Below, one piece after another: positions 5,778-5,884 of a stretch of DNA of 5,884 bases (position 1 is the first letter of the stretch; the number at the start of each line of letters is the position of its first letter). The translations under genes and the position numbers were made by a program. Location: contig DAIEML010000149.1 of NCBI GenBank assembly GCA_027349615.1, positions 1-5,884 of the forward strand, in the 5' to 3' direction. The notes below the pieces were generated by a model, which saw only the letters and a list, made by a program, of their open reading frames with translations, had not been told where the DNA came from and did no database searches. Origin of the DNA: Ignavibacteriales bacterium. GTDB taxonomy: Bacteria > Bacteroidota > Ignavibacteria > Ignavibacteriales > Ignavibacteriaceae.

Positions 5778-5884
5778 ATGAGAAACAAAAAAATATTATT
5801 CGTTTGTCTTGGTAATATCTGCCGCTCGCCCGCTGCTGAAGGGATAATGAAATCTCTTATAAAAAAGGATGGAATGCAAGAAAA
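5778..5884 (+). CDS. Low-molecular-weight protein tyrosine phosphatase, N-terminal part (runs off the window)
   Basis: Only the first 35 codons are present. After MRNKKILF the sequence gives VCLGNICRSPAAEGIM, the P-loop signature C-x5-R-S of low-molecular-weight phosphatases. C10 is the nucleophile and R16 binds phosphate, with the usual SPAAE following. The catalytic Asp (DPxx motif), expected about 100 residues further on, lies outside the window. ArsC-type arsenate reductases share the fold, but the C-L-G-N-I-C-R-S loop placed directly after a hydrophobic strand is typical of the Wzb/YwlE phosphatase group. In bacteria these act on tyrosine- or arginine-phosphorylated proteins, often in capsule or stress control. 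The ATG at 5778 is preferred because an upstream ATG at 5744 is in another frame. There is no clear Shine-Dalgarno sequence. Confidence 0.88.
   Translation, partial: MRNKKILFVCLGNICRSPAAEGIMKSLIKKDGMQE

Noticed and set aside
1..5884. Search for a defence system, CRISPR array, insertion sequence, tRNA or riboswitch
   Set aside because: No spaced direct repeats, transposase motifs, tRNA-like folds or known defence domains were seen. The genes are ordinary, mostly monocistronic families, so no new system is claimed.

Overview
The window is a short, AT-rich bacterial stretch with housekeeping and accessory genes on both strands. Most starts lack a Shine-Dalgarno sequence, and the proteins are rich in Asn, Lys and Ile. 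The gene content includes an M28 peptidase with a C-terminal PDZ domain, an RskA-type anti-sigma factor, a GHL10 glycosidase with a fibronectin-like domain, and a seven-iron ferredoxin. Together these suggest the Bacteroidota/Ignavibacteriota side of the FCB group. That placement is an inference from style and gene families; there is no rRNA or other strong marker in the window.

Layout from left to right: (1) Positions 1-~125 read on the minus strand as what looks like an internal piece of a DNA polymerase sliding clamp (DnaN-like). (2) This piece abuts, and partly overlaps, the 3' half of a plus-strand M28 metallopeptidase with a PDZ domain (97-852), which has lost its N-terminal metal-binding half. 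(3) A membrane-anchored RskA-like anti-sigma factor converges on it (859-1641, minus). (4) After a 241-bp divergent promoter region comes a YjbQ/UPF0047 protein (1883-2308, plus). (5) A 225-bp spacer, possibly holding a decayed minus-strand membrane-protein end, leads to an AlkZ-like winged-helix (HTH_42) protein (2534-3607, plus). (6) This converges with a seven-iron ferredoxin (3665-4018, minus). (7) Upstream of the ferredoxin on the same strand is a secreted GHL10 glycosidase with a C-terminal FnIII-like domain (4193-5692, minus), followed by a clear hairpin. (8) A low-molecular-weight protein tyrosine phosphatase diverges from it and runs off the right edge (5778-5884, plus).

The genes do not form one pathway. 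They are mostly single transcription units with alternating orientation, and nothing here supports a defence island, mobile element or CRISPR array. The most notable points are the chimeric junction at the left edge (rearrangement or misassembly), the anti-sigma factor without an adjacent sigma gene, the AlkZ-like protein with an intact QxQ motif, and two matching 19-bp palindromes sitting exactly on stop codons at the two convergent gene ends.
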